64,000 bases of DNA from Synechococcus sp. RS9909 (GTDB lineage: Bacteria; Cyanobacteriota; Cyanobacteriia; PCC-6307; Cyanobiaceae): positions 2,230,422-2,294,421 of the forward strand of contig NZ_CP047943.1 in assembly GCF_014279595.1 (NCBI RefSeq), written 5' to 3'. How positions within the stretch are numbered: the first letter of the stretch is position 1; each line of letters opens with the position of its first letter. Below are positions 48,305 through 58,188 of the stretch, one piece after another. The notes under the pieces are model-generated. The model did no database searches. It was not told where the DNA came from and saw only the letters and a program-made list of their open reading frames with translations. A program made the position numbers and the translations under genes.

Positions 48305-49681
48305 ATGGTTCAGCAGCGCAGGAGGCCCACCGTGGCCTTTGCCCATCTGGGCTGCGAGAAGAACCGGGTGGACACCGAGCACATGCTCGGCCTGCTCGAG
48401 CAGGCCGGCTACGGCGTCAGCAGCGATGAGCAGGACGCCTCCGTGGTGGTGGTGAACACCTGCAGCTTCATCCAGGACGCCCGCGAAGAATCGGTGCGCA
48501 CCCTGGTGGGCCTCGCCGAGCAGGGCAAGGAACTGATCATTGCCGGCTGCCTGGCCCAGCATTTCCAGGAGGAACTGCTGGAGTCACTGCCGGAAGCCAA
48601 GGCGATCGTGGGCACTGGCGATTACCAGCACATCGTGGACGTGCTGCAACGGGTCGAGGCCGGCGAGCGCGTCAACCAGGTGAGCCCGGTGCCCACCTTT
48701 GTGGCCAATGAACATCTGCCCCGACATCGCACCAGCGGCGAAGCGGTGGCCTACCTCAAGGTGGCGGAGGGTTGCGACTACCGCTGCGCCTTCTGCATCA
48801 TTCCCCACCTGCGCGGCAATCAACGCTCCAGACCGATCGAATCGATCGTGGCGGAAGCTCACCAGCTGGCGGCCCAGGGGGTGAAGGAGCTGATCCTGAT
48901 CAGCCAGATCACCACCAACTACGGCCTCGATCTCTACGGCAAGCCGCGCCTGGCCGACCTCCTGCATGCCCTCGGCGAGGTGGAGATCCCCTGGGTTCGC
49001 GTCCATTACGCCTATCCCACCGGCCTCACGCCTGAGGTGCTGGCCGCCTATCGCGACGTGAGCAATGTGCTGCCCTATCTCGACCTTCCCCTGCAACACA
49101 GCCATCCCGACGTGCTGCGAGCGATGAATCGTCCCTGGCAGGCGGATGTGAACGAACGGCTTCTCGATCAGATCCGCGACCAACTCCCCGATGCCGTGCT
49201 GCGGACCACGCTGATCGTGGGATTTCCCGGTGAAACGGAGGCCCACTTTGAACACCTCGCCACGTTCCTCGAACGTCAGCGCTTTGACCATGTGGGCGTG
49301 TTCACCTTCTCCCCGGAGGACGGCACTGCGGCGGCGACACTGCCGGGCCGGGTCGAGGCCGAGGTGGCGGTCGCCCGGAAGGATCGCCTGATGATGCTGC
49401 AGCAACCGATCTCCGCCGCCAGGAACAACGCCTGGGTAGGACGGACCGTGGACGTGCTGATTGAGCAGCACAACCCATCCAGTGGCGCGATGATCGGTCG
49501 TTGCGCCCGCTTTGCCCCCGAGGTGGATGGCGAAGTGCTGGTGCAACCGGGCGCCAACAACCTCCAGGCGGGTCCGGGAACGATGGTGCCGGTGCAGATC
49601 ACCGGCGGCGATGTCTACGACCTCAGCGGCCATCTGGTGGGCGCCGCCGCGATGGTGGCGGCAGCACGCACCAACCTGTGA
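48305..49681 (+). CDS. rimO: ribosomal protein S12 methylthiotransferase RimO
   Basis: Radical SAM enzyme adding a methylthio group to the conserved Asp of S12. MTTase domain cysteines Cys17, Cys53 and Cys82 hold one cluster, and Cys157, Cys161, Cys164 (GCDYRCAFC) the radical SAM cluster; a TRAM domain ends the 458-residue protein. RimO rather than MiaB is indicated by [12 protein letters not shown]. Overlaps the next gene by 4 bases (GTGA). Confidence 0.94.
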   Translation: MVQQRRRPTVAFAHLGCEKNRVDTEHMLGLLEQAGYGVSSDEQDASVVVVNTCSFIQDAREESVRTLVGLAEQGKELIIAGCLAQHFQEELLESLPEAKAIVGTGDYQHIVDVLQRVEAGERVNQVSPVPTFVANEHLPRHRTSGEAVAYLKVAEGCDYRCAFCIIPHLRGNQRSRPIESIVAEAHQLAAQGVKELILISQITTNYGLDLYGKPRLADLLHALGEVEIPWVRVHYAYPTGLTPEVLAAYRDVSNVLPYLDLPLQHSHPDVLRAMNRPWQADVNERLLDQIRDQLPDAVLRTTLIVGFPGETEAHFEHLATFLERQRFDHVGVFTFSPEDGTAAATLPGRVEAEVAVARKDRLMMLQQPISAARNNAWVGRTVDVLIEQHNPSSGAMIGRCARFAPEVDGEVLVQPGANNLQAGPGTMVPVQITGGDVYDLSGHLVGAAAMVAAARTNL

Positions 49682-50916
49682 GCGGTTCAAGTCGCTGGCA
49701 TCCACAGCAACGCAACATCTTTCTGCTCGCGTCGGGCCTGAGCACCGCCGGGTCGTTCGCGGGTCTCACCGCCAAGGGGTGGATCCTCATGGATGGCACG
49801 GCCAATCCCATGCTGCTGGCCCTCCACTTCGCCGCCCTCTCCCTGCCCACCCTGCTGGTGAGCGGTCCGGCCGGTGTGCGCACCGACCGGATTGGCTGCG
49901 AAACCGTGCTGATTCAGGCCCAGTGGGCCCTGCTGGGAGCCGGCCTGCTCGGGGCCCTCTCCATTCCCCTGCTCGATGGCGCCGCCCAGGTGGCGGTGCT
50001 GCTGGCCAGCACCCTGCTGGTGGGGATCGCCAGCGCCTACGAACTCACCGCCCGAAACAAATACTGCGCCCTGCTGGTGGATGAGCCCTCCCAGTTGGCT
50101 CCCTACCTGACGAGCTTTTCCGTGATCTTCAACGTGGGCAAGCTGGTGGGCCCCCCTCTGGGGGGTTGGCTGGTGGCCCTGACGGGACCCGCCACAGCCC
50201 TCAGCCTCGATGCCCTCACCTACCTCTTGCCAATTGCCAGTGTGATCTGGCTGCTGCAACCGAATCGCGACCAGGAGCAGCGCAGCGTCAACCGCGCCCG
50301 ATCCTCCCTGCTGCATGCCTGGCGTGATTGCGGCATCACCCTGCGCCATGTGCTGCGCTTCACGGCCCTGATCTGTCTGGTGGGCTTCTTCCACCCCGGC
50401 CTTGCCCCCTTGATCGCCGCCGACACCATCGGGCCAGACCCCCTGGACCTGGGACTTTTCACGAGCGTGCTAGCCGCCGGCAGCATCCTGGGGGGGGTGG
50501 TGTTGCAACGCAACAGTCATCGTTTCTGCCATCGCCCTTGCCTCACCCTGGGCTGCTTCGCCCTGATCACGGCTGTCGCCCAACTGGGCATGGCCCAGGA
50601 AGCGTCGCAACGCACGGCGTTGCTGATGGCCTTCCTGATCGGTGGCGGCACGGCCGGACTGCTCAGCAGCGCCAACCTGATCACCCAGGTGGGCTCCCCC
50701 CAGGTGATGCGAGGGCGGATGGCTGGATTGAGTCAGATCGCTTTCCTTGGCGGCGGCGGCCTGAGCGGCATCATTGCCGCCGGCCTGACCCAAACCCTCG
50801 GCCTCAGAAGCACCTTTGCCATCACAGGAGCCATCGGCCTGGTGTTAGCCGGCATGGAAATTGCCAGGCGCGGTCGGGTCGTGCTGGAGGAAACCGATGC
50901 GTTCAGATCAGCTTGA
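49678..50916 (+). CDS. MFS transporter
   Basis: A major-facilitator protein of 412 residues with about 12 helices. It belongs to the MFS_3/EntS-like group by appearance ([20 protein letters not shown], the A-motif region GVRTDRIG). Substrate unknown; drug or siderophore export is common in the family. GTG start overlaps the rimO stop, so it is coupled to rimO. The 3' end overlaps the likely petL by 14 bases tail to tail. Confidence 0.87.
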   Translation: MSGSSRWHPQQRNIFLLASGLSTAGSFAGLTAKGWILMDGTANPMLLALHFAALSLPTLLVSGPAGVRTDRIGCETVLIQAQWALLGAGLLGALSIPLLDGAAQVAVLLASTLLVGIASAYELTARNKYCALLVDEPSQLAPYLTSFSVIFNVGKLVGPPLGGWLVALTGPATALSLDALTYLLPIASVIWLLQPNRDQEQRSVNRARSSLLHAWRDCGITLRHVLRFTALICLVGFFHPGLAPLIAADTIGPDPLDLGLFTSVLAAGSILGGVVLQRNSHRFCHRPCLTLGCFALITAVAQLGMAQEASQRTALLMAFLIGGGTAGLLSSANLITQVGSPQVMRGRMAGLSQIAFLGGGGLSGIIAAGLTQTLGLRSTFAITGAIGLVLAGMEIARRGRVVLEETDAFRSA

Positions 50917-50995
50917 TGCCCCGCAGCACACCACTGATGGTGGCTGCGGCAACCAGACCGGCACCAACCAGACCCAGATAGATGACGACGCCCAC
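50903..50995 (-). CDS. petL: probable cytochrome b6f subunit PetL, 30 aa
   Basis: On the minus strand a GTG at 50995 opens a 30-codon frame: MGVVIYLGLVGAGLVAAATI followed by [10 protein letters not shown] and a stop. PetL proteins are 31-32 residues with one helix and end in a similar (L)R/KxxKLI. It is too short for normal gene calling. Start is inferred because a stop lies eight codons before it; no ribosome binding site is visible. If right, it is a peripheral helix of the b6f complex in the thylakoid. Confidence 0.55.
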   Translation of the reverse strand: MGVVIYLGLVGAGLVAAATISGVLRGIKLI

Positions 50996-51185
50996 GGCTG
51001 TGCTTGCAAGACCTATCTATTAGACCAGACACAAAGCCAACGTTGCGGACAAACCCCCTAAGGTTGTGGCCATTCACCGTCGCAAGGGCGACGGAACTCG
51101 CGCCAGGGATCGGCGGTCACGTTTCGCTCAACCCACGTTTCTCTACACCAGCTCTGTCTCGCCCGCTACTGCCACGACGCTTCCC

Positions 51186-52760
51186 ATGCGCACGCTGTTC
51201 GTTTACCCCCAGTTCCCGAAGACCTTCTGGAGCTACGAGAAAATTCTCGAACTGGTGAACAGGAAGGTCCTTCTGCCGCCCCTGGGCCTGGTGACCGTGG
51301 CAGCCCTGCTGCCCCAGGAGTGGGAGATGAAGCTGGTCGACCGCAACGTGCGCGAGGTCACCGAAGCGGAATGGTCGTGGGCGGAGCTGGTGGTGATCTC
51401 CGGGATGATCGTCCAGAAGGACGACATGCAGTGCCAGATCGCCGAAGCGAAGCGACGCGGACTGCCGGTGGCTGTAGGCGGCCCCTACGCCAGCTCCACC
51501 CCCGATGCCCCCGAGATTGCCGACGCTGATTTCAAGGTTCTGGATGAGGGTGAGATCACCCTGCCGATGTTTGTGGAGGCGATTCAGCGGGGTGATCGCA
51601 GTGGCCGCTTCAGCGCCGAAGGCGATAAGCCGGATGTGACCTCCACCCCCATCCCCCGCTTCGACCTGCTCGAACTGGACGCCTATGACTCCATGAGCGT
51701 GCAGTTCTCGCGCGGTTGCCCGTTCAACTGCGAGTTCTGCGACATCATCGTGCTGTATGGCCGCAAGCCCCGCACCAAAACCCCCGAACAGCTGATCGCC
51801 GAACTGCAGAGTCTTTACGACCTGGGGTGGCGCCGCTCGATCTTCCTGGTCGACGACAACTTCATTGGCAACAAGCGCAACGCCAAGTTGCTCCTGCCCC
51901 AGATCAAAGCCTGGCAGGAGGAGCGGGGCTATCCCTTCAGTTTCGCGACCGAAGCTTCGGTGGATCTCGCCGATGATGAGGAGATGATGCGGATGATGCA
52001 CGAAGCACGCTTTGAAAGCGTGTTCCTGGGCATCGAAACCCCGGACGAATCGAGTCTGGAAACAGCTCGCAAGGTGCAGAACACTCGCAATCCGCTGGAT
52101 GCAGCGGTTGACCGCATCACCGCCAATGGGATCCGGGTGATGGCAGGGTTCATCATCGGGTTCGACGGTGAACAGTCAGGTGCAGGGCGTCGCATCGTGG
52201 ACTTTGTCACTCGCACCGGCATTCCGGCGGCGATGATGGGCATGTTGCAGGCCCTGCCCAACACCGCCCTCTGGCATCGTCTCGAGAAAGAAGGTCGCCT
52301 GATTCAAGACAAGGCCGCCGCCAAGGGGGTCAACCAGACCAATCTGCTCAATTTCAAGCCCACGCGGCCGATCCGCGACATCGCCAATGAATATGTGGAG
52401 GCGTTCTGCGCGCTCTATGAGCCGAACGCCTACATGGATCGCGTCTATTCCTATTACCTCAAAATGGGCGCGCCGCGTTGGAAAGGCACCGCCAAACTTC
52501 CCACCTGGACTGATCTGCGCGCCCTCTCGATTGTGATCTGGCGCCAGGGCATCCAACGCAGCACCCGTTGGCGCTTCTGGCGTTACATGTTCGGCATGGC
52601 CCGCCAGAATCCAGCCCTGCTGGAGCAGTTTCTCGTGGTGCTCGCCCACAACGAACACTTCCTCGAATATCGCTCGATCGTGCAGCAAGAGATTCGCGAA
52701 CAACTGGAGTCTCTGCCCCCGGAAGAACCAAGCAGCTCCAGGGAATTGCAGACGGCCTGA
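51186..52760 (+). CDS. B12-binding radical SAM protein with DUF4070-type C-terminus
   Basis: A 524-residue enzyme that by family transfers a methyl or related group using cobalamin and SAM. N-terminal B12-binding region (about 1-150, FVYPQFPKTFWSYEKILELV), radical SAM motif RGCPFNCEFC with Cys178, Cys182 and Cys185, then a barrel (FLVDDNFIGNKRNAK, FIIGFDGE) and a helical C-terminus. Hopanoid C-2 methylase HpnP has this architecture, but so do other B12 radical SAM enzymes and no hopanoid gene is seen, so the substrate is unknown. The ATG at 51186 is preferred to a frame open to 51066. Confidence 0.88.
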   Translation: MRTLFVYPQFPKTFWSYEKILELVNRKVLLPPLGLVTVAALLPQEWEMKLVDRNVREVTEAEWSWAELVVISGMIVQKDDMQCQIAEAKRRGLPVAVGGPYASSTPDAPEIADADFKVLDEGEITLPMFVEAIQRGDRSGRFSAEGDKPDVTSTPIPRFDLLELDAYDSMSVQFSRGCPFNCEFCDIIVLYGRKPRTKTPEQLIAELQSLYDLGWRRSIFLVDDNFIGNKRNAKLLLPQIKAWQEERGYPFSFATEASVDLADDEEMMRMMHEARFESVFLGIETPDESSLETARKVQNTRNPLDAAVDRITANGIRVMAGFIIGFDGEQSGAGRRIVDFVTRTGIPAAMMGMLQALPNTALWHRLEKEGRLIQDKAAAKGVNQTNLLNFKPTRPIRDIANEYVEAFCALYEPNAYMDRVYSYYLKMGAPRWKGTAKLPTWTDLRALSIVIWRQGIQRSTRWRFWRYMFGMARQNPALLEQFLVVLAHNEHFLEYRSIVQQEIREQLESLPPEEPSSSRELQTA

Positions 52761-52761
52761 A

Positions 52762-53181
52762 TTAATCCTGGATGTAGGGCGTGCCCTGCAGCATGGCTTG
52801 CTCGGCTTTCTGAAGCTCACGCCCGAGATACAGGGCGTGATCGAGTTGGGAGATCGGCAACGGCCCCTCCGCCTCGGTGAGCTGAATCCCCAGCGCTTTG
52901 GCGGTTTTGGCCCGATAGATGCGGGCAGCCTCGCGCGGTCCGCCACCACGGCAGGCCAACACTTCCCCGGTTTCGGGATCGGTGGCGCGACCCTTCGCGT
53001 CGACATCATTGCGGTAATGCTCCACAACGAGCTCAGCGGCAGCAGCGTCGACACGGATCAGGAAATATCCGGCGGGATCCAGGGCAATGAAGCGCTGGGA
53101 GAGCTGGTCATCCAGGGCCTGCAGCGCCTGGGCCGCCGTTGCCGCTGAGGTCACCAATGAAGGGGAACTGCTATCTGCCAT
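52762..53181 (-). CDS. DUF4346-family protein, 139 aa
   Basis: Soluble protein with the family core DPAGYFLIRVD... LVVEHYRNDVDAKGRATDP and a conserved C-terminal GIQLTEAEGPLPISQLDHALYLGRE. DUF4346 is found in cyanobacteria, some members joined to a dihydropteroate-synthase-related protein. No enzyme function is established. Converges with the radical SAM gene, the stop codons being 2 bases apart. Confidence 0.75.
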   Translation of the reverse strand: MADSSSPSLVTSAATAAQALQALDDQLSQRFIALDPAGYFLIRVDAAAAELVVEHYRNDVDAKGRATDPETGEVLACRGGGPREAARIYRAKTAKALGIQLTEAEGPLPISQLDHALYLGRELQKAEQAMLQGTPYIQD

Positions 53182-53190
53182 GCCGTCACC

Positions 53191-54387
53191 CTACAAATCA
53201 GCAGCCGAGAGCCCCAACGCCGGCGTCTCGGCGCGGAACGGCAGCTCCGCATTGATGGCCTCGATCTCCTCCAGCAGCAATCCGTTCGCCCGCGGCAGCC
53301 AGGCACGAATCAGACCATCCATACGATCGTCATACCAGCGGTGCAGGCTCGCCAGAGGCCTGGCAACAAAGCCCCGACGCCGTTTGTGGCTGCCGCCGGC
53401 ACCGGGGTCAAACCGTTGCAGCCCCCGTTCCAGAGCCCAGGCGATCGGCGCGTAATAACAGACCTCGAAGTGCAGACAATCGATCTCTTCCCGGGTGCCC
53501 CAGTAACGGCCCCACAACTGCTGCTGATCCTGAAGGCAAAGCGACATCGCCACGGGATCGTGAGGATCGCCGCGATGGGCACTGAACAGCACCACGTGCG
53601 CGCTCAGCTCCGGATCGACGAGTGCATCGAAGAAGGAAGCCTCGAGATATTTGCTGCCCCACGGACCCCAGCGGGCACAGTGCTGGGCATAAAAGCCATG
53701 CATGGCCTCAAGCAGTGCAGGGGTCAGCGCCGCACCCGTGAGGGGCGTCACGCTGATCCCCGCCTTTCGCACCGCCTGGCGCTCCCGTTTGATGTTGCGC
53801 CGCTGGTTGGCGTTGAAGCCGGCCAGATAGTCGGCGAACTGCTCCTGACCCTGGGCAGACCAGAGACTCTGCTGATTGAGCCAGCAGGCACAGCCGGCCG
53901 CCTCGGCCAGGGGTTGCCATGCCGGATCCACGTAAAGGAAGTTGCAGCTGAGGATGCCGTTGCGCACAGCGAAGTCATCGATCAGGCGCAACATCAGAGC
54001 CGTCAGTGCACCGGCGTCTTCGCCTGGCGCCACATGGAAGCGATACCCCTGCACCGGGCTCACCGGACTCATGCCCACGAGCTTGGGGTAGTAGCGCAAG
54101 CCCAGGTCGGCGGCGAGGCGGGCAAAGGCTTGGTCAAACACGAACTCGCCATAGCTGTGCCCCTTGAGATAGAGGGGTGCCACGGCCACCAGGGTGTCGT
54201 CGTCGCGACGCAGGGCGAGATGAAGCGGCTGCCAGCCCTGATCCGCCGCGATGCTTCCGGAGGCCTCCAGGGCCGTGAGCCAGCGCCAACGGTAGAAGGG
54301 GATGGCGTCCTCTCCGACCAGCCGCTCCCAGTCGGCTTCGGGAATCTCCTGCAAAGACCGGTGCCATCGGGCCGACAGAGAGGCCAT
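53191..54387 (-). CDS. COG3146/FemAB-like GNAT-fold protein
   Basis: A protein of 398 residues with two tandem acyltransferase-like halves. The second half has FNANQRRNIKRERQAVRKAG and HFEVCYYAPIAWALERGLQRFDPGAGGSHKRRRGF, the most conserved part of this family (PF04339). Annotated elsewhere as a peptidoglycan synthesis protein or N-acetyltransferase, without proven activity. Two ATG codons (54402 and 54387) are possible starts. Confidence 0.85.
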   Translation of the reverse strand: MASLSARWHRSLQEIPEADWERLVGEDAIPFYRWRWLTALEASGSIAADQGWQPLHLALRRDDDTLVAVAPLYLKGHSYGEFVFDQAFARLAADLGLRYYPKLVGMSPVSPVQGYRFHVAPGEDAGALTALMLRLIDDFAVRNGILSCNFLYVDPAWQPLAEAAGCACWLNQQSLWSAQGQEQFADYLAGFNANQRRNIKRERQAVRKAGISVTPLTGAALTPALLEAMHGFYAQHCARWGPWGSKYLEASFFDALVDPELSAHVVLFSAHRGDPHDPVAMSLCLQDQQQLWGRYWGTREEIDCLHFEVCYYAPIAWALERGLQRFDPGAGGSHKRRRGFVARPLASLHRWYDDRMDGLIRAWLPRANGLLLEEIEAINAELPFRAETPALGLSAADL

Positions 54388-54483
54388 CGCCGCCTGGAGC
54401 AAAGGGGCGGCGTGACCCTAACCACAACCCTGGAGCAAAGCGACAGCGCAGCGAGCAGAATCAAGACCCTGCCGCCGTCCGCC

Positions 54484-54924
54484 GTGATCGCTCGATCCTC
54501 CCCCTGGCGCTGGGTCCTGGCGGCCGGCTTGAGCCTGGCTGGCGCTCAGCTCGCCTTGGCTCCGGCCAGGGCAGGGCTGCTCTCACCGATCCTGCAGATG
54601 ATGCGACCGCGGATCGAATCACGCCTGGCCGAAGAGTGCCGGAAACTGGTGAGTCAACAGGCGGGGGAGAGTCTGGAACCGGAGCTGAACCGGCTGGTGG
54701 AGCAGCCCTGCCGTTCGTTGGCCCGCCCGGTGAGTGTCTGCTTGATTCGGGAAACCAGCCGCACGGGACGGGAGCTGGGCGTGATCAGTGAACTGGTGGC
54801 CGGGAGAGTGGGCGACGATGCGGAAGTGGTGATCAAACGCTGCATCGCCTCGATGCTCGGATTGTCGGAATCGAGCCTGCAGGAGCTGCCGCTTCAGACC
54901 CTGGTGGAACGCTGGCGTCGATAA
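54484..54924 (+). CDS. exported hypothetical protein, 146 aa
   Basis: GTG at 54484 gives a good signal peptide (SSPWRWVLAAGLSLAGAQLA, cleavage near APARAG), so the mature protein is probably periplasmic. It is helical, with several single Cys (AEECRKL, EQPCRSL, VSVCLIRE, IKRCIASM) that might pair. Family unknown. An in-frame GTG at 54412 would place the start 10 bases from the divergent gene and hide the signal peptide. The last 31 bases overlap the RibD-C gene. Confidence 0.6.
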   Translation: MIARSSPWRWVLAAGLSLAGAQLALAPARAGLLSPILQMMRPRIESRLAEECRKLVSQQAGESLEPELNRLVEQPCRSLARPVSVCLIRETSRTGRELGVISELVAGRVGDDAEVVIKRCIASMLGLSESSLQELPLQTLVERWRR

Positions 54925-55586
54925 CGCAGCATCAGTTCATCGCCCTCCAGACGCTCAACCGCCTCCAACCCCCAGGCCGCGGATGAGCCGAGGTCGGCCG
55001 GCAGCCCAAGGGTGTCGGCCGGCAGCCAACAGTGCTCTCCCCCCAGCAGCCGAGGGGTGAGGGTCAACTGCAGTCCATCCACCGCATCGTCCTGCAGCAA
55101 TCCGGCACAGAGCCGCGCCCCGCCCAGCAACAACAAACGGGACAAGCCCCGCTGAGCCAGGGTCTGCAGCGTGCCCGGCCAGCGTTCAGCCAACGGCAAC
55201 CGCCCATCAAAGCCGCTGGGGATCGCCCCGTCCTTGGCGGGCGACAGCAACAGGCGGCGGATCGGCTGGCCAAAAAAAGGCCAATGCTGGGGAAAGGCAT
55301 CGGCTTGCGACACCACCAGAGCGGTCGGCTGGGCGGGCCGTCCCTGCTGCATCCGCTGCTCGCGCAGCTGCGGATTGCGGATCAAGCAGGTGGAGTGATG
55401 CGCTCGGAGGGTTCCGCCTCCGATCAGGGCCCCATCCGCCCAGGCCAAAGCCTCTTCAAGAACCCGGCGATCACCGGCTCCACCCAGTTGGGCGGCACCG
55501 CCAGCCGGCGGTGCCAGCCGTCCATCCAGACTGATCGCCAGCACCAGGCGCACCTGGGGCAAAGGACCAGCAGAGAGTCTGGCCAA
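54894..55586 (-). CDS. RibD C-terminal-domain (dihydrofolate-reductase-like) reductase
   Basis: NADPH-dependent reductase of the RibD-C fold, 230 residues. Diagnostic segments are VRLVLAISLDGRLAP, GADGALIGGGTLRAHH and LLLLGGARLCAGLLQDDAVDGLQLTLTPRLLGG. A deaminase domain is missing, so it is a stand-alone reductase; it might reduce the pyrimidine intermediate of riboflavin synthesis or another pterin-like compound. It lies 11 bases after the PTPS-type gene, on the same strand, which favours a pteridine-related role. Confidence 0.85.
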   Translation of the reverse strand: MARLSAGPLPQVRLVLAISLDGRLAPPAGGAAQLGGAGDRRVLEEALAWADGALIGGGTLRAHHSTCLIRNPQLREQRMQQGRPAQPTALVVSQADAFPQHWPFFGQPIRRLLLSPAKDGAIPSGFDGRLPLAERWPGTLQTLAQRGLSRLLLLGGARLCAGLLQDDAVDGLQLTLTPRLLGGEHCWLPADTLGLPADLGSSAAWGLEAVERLEGDELMLRYRRQRSTRV

Positions 55587-55597
55587 GGGCGAGATGT

Positions 55598-56524
55598 TCA
55601 GGAGGCCATCGCCGCCTCAAGGCCAACGGGTGCCATGTTGAGCTGCGGCGCCTCAGCAAACACTTCAGCGGCGTTGTTCGGGCTTTCCTGCAGCCGCACC
55701 TTGTGCAGATGGGCGCCGATCGCCTGCACCGGCGCAGCAAGCCGGTCGGCGATGTGCAGGGCGATGTTCTCCGCTGTGGGGACACAGGTGGAGAAATGGG
55801 GCACGTCCTTATTGAGGAACGTGTGGTCGAAGGGCTCGACCACCAGGTCGTCGAGCAGGCTCTGAAGCGCTGCCAGATCGCAGACCATGCCCGTGCGGGG
55901 ATCGATGCTGCCCCGCACGGTCACCTCCACCAGATAGTTGTGACCATGCCCATGGGGGCGAGCGCATTTGCCGTAGATCCGCTCGTTCTCCTCCTGGCTG
56001 AGCTCGGGTCGTGCCAGTCGGTGAGCGGCAGCGAAGTGGGTGCGAAGGGTGAGATAAGCGTCCATGCCGTGTCCGAGGTAGTCGGCCCAGAGGCCTGGTG
56101 ATTCGTAAAGCCGCAGGGCGACCAGGGGGAGGTGGGCGGAAAGCCGATGCCAGATCACGCGCACCAACGCCTCGGTGGTGGGCAGACAGCCCTCCGGCCT
56201 GGTGACATCAAACTCCGGCCAGGCTTCATTGAGGAAGCGGAAGTCGAGCGCTTCGGTGACCTCCGAACGGATCGCATGCTTCACCTCAGAGAGGTTGAGC
56301 ACCATGCCATCGGCATCGAGAGGTCCGGCCATCGACACGATCAACTCGTAATTGTGGCCGTGTCCGGGTGCGAGGGTGCAGGGCCCGAAGCGGGCGGCGT
56401 TGTCATCCGCATCCAGCTCCGGCAACCAGTACCGATGGCTGGCGCTGAAGCAGGCGCGACGGGTGATCACACAACCACGTCCCTGGCCATGGGGAGCGGA
56501 GGCCATCGCAGAACTGTCAGCCAT
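55598..56524 (-). CDS. tandem 6-pyruvoyl-tetrahydropterin-synthase (QueD) family protein
   Basis: Two complete PTPS domains in one 308-residue chain. Domain 1: SASH (His30), Cys49 then GHGH (His55, His57), Glu141 in ESP. Domain 2: AAAH (His168), Cys187 then HGHGH (191-195), Glu280 in ESP. All zinc ligands and catalytic Cys/Glu are kept in both. QueD makes 6-carboxy-tetrahydropterin for queuosine; PTPS makes tetrahydrobiopterin-type cofactors. Double-domain versions occur in some cyanobacteria. Start at ATG 56524 or 56536. Confidence 0.88.
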   Translation of the reverse strand: MADSSAMASAPHGQGRGCVITRRACFSASHRYWLPELDADDNAARFGPCTLAPGHGHNYELIVSMAGPLDADGMVLNLSEVKHAIRSEVTEALDFRFLNEAWPEFDVTRPEGCLPTTEALVRVIWHRLSAHLPLVALRLYESPGLWADYLGHGMDAYLTLRTHFAAAHRLARPELSQEENERIYGKCARPHGHGHNYLVEVTVRGSIDPRTGMVCDLAALQSLLDDLVVEPFDHTFLNKDVPHFSTCVPTAENIALHIADRLAAPVQAIGAHLHKVRLQESPNNAAEVFAEAPQLNMAPVGLEAAMAS

Positions 56525-56596
56525 GGCATCCCTCAACCGGCCGGCATCCTAGGGAGTTCGCAGCTTGTGCCGTCCGGACGGCCGCCGCCCCTCGCC

Positions 56597-57202
56597 ATGA
56601 CCGACCCTTCCCAGCCCCTGCCCCATCCCCTCAAAGCGCGCCTCGGGGGGCGCAATCTCTATCTGGTGGGCATGATGGGCAGCGGCAAAAGCAGCAGTGG
56701 CCGCCCCCTGGCCGCGAGCCTGGACTATGGCTTCGTGGATGCCGACGCCGTGATCGAGCAGGTGGCCGGTCGCTCGATTCCCCACCTGTTTGAGGAGGAG
56801 GGGGAGGAGGGCTTCCGCGATTTGGAATCCCAGGTGCTGCAGGCGATCGGCCAGCGCCACTCGCTGGTGGTGGCCACCGGCGGCGGCATCGTGACGCGAC
56901 CCGAAAACTGGGGCGTGCTGCATCAGGGGCTGGTGGTCTGGCTGGATCCCGACCGTGACCAGCTGTTGCAACGGCTGCGGCGGGATCCGGGCGAACGCCC
57001 CCTGCTGCGCAGCGCTGACCCGGCAGCAACGCTCGACACCCTGTTGAGCGCAAGGCGGCCCCTCTACGCCGAAGCGGATGTGCAGCTGACCATTGGCGAT
57101 GACACACCGGAAGAGGTGGCCCAGCGCGTCCTTGACGCCATTCCCGCCGTGCTCAATCCCGTTCAGGGGGCTCCAGGCGCACCGCAAACCACTGCAGAGT
57201 GA
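56597..57202 (+). CDS. aroK: shikimate kinase
   Basis: Phosphorylates shikimate in aromatic amino-acid synthesis. The 201 residues have P-loop GMMGSGKSS (25-33), the DADAVIE shikimate-binding Asp region, VVATGGGIV and ERPLLRS lid. Longer than E. coli AroK by N- and C-terminal tails. Divergent from the double PTPS gene; its 3' end overlaps the convergent CRR7-like gene by 50 bases. Confidence 0.95.
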   Translation: MTDPSQPLPHPLKARLGGRNLYLVGMMGSGKSSSGRPLAASLDYGFVDADAVIEQVAGRSIPHLFEEEGEEGFRDLESQVLQAIGQRHSLVVATGGGIVTRPENWGVLHQGLVVWLDPDRDQLLQRLRRDPGERPLLRSADPAATLDTLLSARRPLYAEADVQLTIGDDTPEEVAQRVLDAIPAVLNPVQGAPGAPQTTAE

Positions 57203-57419
57203 GCCCTGGGGAGATCTCCAGATCACAAGCGGTATCCAGCAGTCTCCGGGCTGCAGCCGTGAGGGAACCGGCGGCCACGAGGTCGTCAGGCAGGGTCTCC
57301 AAGGCGGCCAGCTGGCCTTCCAGCCATGTCACGGTGTCGGCGGCGGAGAGAAACCGCTCCGGCTGGCCCGGCTCCAGAACCACATAGTGATCGCAGGCAC
57401 GAATCAGGGGATCAGACAT
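57153..57419 (-). CDS. chlororespiratory reduction 7 (CRR7)-like protein, 88 aa
   Basis: Small soluble protein whose sequence follows the CRR7 pattern: an acidic FVVLEPxQPE(R/Q)FL block, a central helix, then [22 protein letters not shown]. In chloroplasts CRR7 is required for assembling or stabilising the NDH-1-like complex. The ATG at 57419 shares two bases with the divergent gene at 57418. It overlaps aroK at the 3' end. Confidence 0.8.
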   Translation of the reverse strand: MSDPLIRACDHYVVLEPGQPERFLSAADTVTWLEGQLAALETLPDDLVAAGSLTAAARRLLDTACDLEISPGLTLQWFAVRLEPPERD

Positions 57420-58188
57420 GGTGCGACGACTGCTGCGTCCGATCATCGTGGCTCTGCTGCTGCTGCTGTGCCTCGCCATCCCGGTGCGGGCCGATGGCAG
57501 CGCGACGCTGCTGGAGCAACGCCTGCAGGCCTGGCCTGACTGGCAGCTGCCGGCGCCGTTGCCGCGCCCCGATCGCCGTGGGGATCTGGTGTATCCGGCC
57601 TGGTTTGCCGGCGAGTGGCAGGTGACGAGCCTGGATCTGACGGCGGAAGGGGAGACCGGCGCACCGCTCCGCCATCAGGCCCGGTTTCTCCTTGATACGC
57701 AGCAGCGGGTCGTGCCCGATCGCGCCTTCAATGCCCTCGCGATCGGCCGAGCGGTGCTGGGTTCGGCCTTGTTGACGGTGGAGCAGCCAGCCGACGATCA
57801 CACTCGGCAACTGGCCCGGCTGCGGAACGACCAGCTGCTGGAGACCACTGTGATCGGCAGGCGACAGAGCGATCCGCAGCAGGAGCCGTTCACAACCGAC
57901 GAACTGGTGCTTCAGATCGTGCATGGCCCTGGATCGCCCAGGATCAGCCGGGTGGAAACCCTCAGCCGCTACCACCCCTGCACACCCAGGCCAGCGGCGG
58001 TGGAACGCATCTGCGCCGAGCAATGGCAGGCTCGCTTCAGCGGGCCCGAGCAGGGACTGGACGCTGCTCCCCTGGCACGCGCCCACTACCGGCTCGCGCT
58101 CACACGGCTGCCGGATCAACCTGAAACAGACGGGTCTCCAAACGATCCCGCCAGGCGAACAGCGGCTGCAGCTGGGGGTGATCACTGA
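57418..58188 (+). CDS. exported DUF6816-type protein, 256 aa
   Basis: A signal peptide ([20 protein letters not shown], cleavage near VRADG) precedes a beta-rich domain with DLVYPAWFAGEWQVTSLDL and FLLDTQQRVVPDRAFNA. The pattern is that of a cyanobacterial protein now numbered DUF6816; the number is recalled with moderate certainty. Presumably lumenal or periplasmic. The ATG overlaps the divergent CRR7-like start codon. The 3' end overlaps the GST gene by 89 bases. Confidence 0.75.
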   Translation: MVRRLLRPIIVALLLLLCLAIPVRADGSATLLEQRLQAWPDWQLPAPLPRPDRRGDLVYPAWFAGEWQVTSLDLTAEGETGAPLRHQARFLLDTQQRVVPDRAFNALAIGRAVLGSALLTVEQPADDHTRQLARLRNDQLLETTVIGRRQSDPQQEPFTTDELVLQIVHGPGSPRISRVETLSRYHPCTPRPAAVERICAEQWQARFSGPEQGLDAAPLARAHYRLALTRLPDQPETDGSPNDPARRTAAAAGGDH

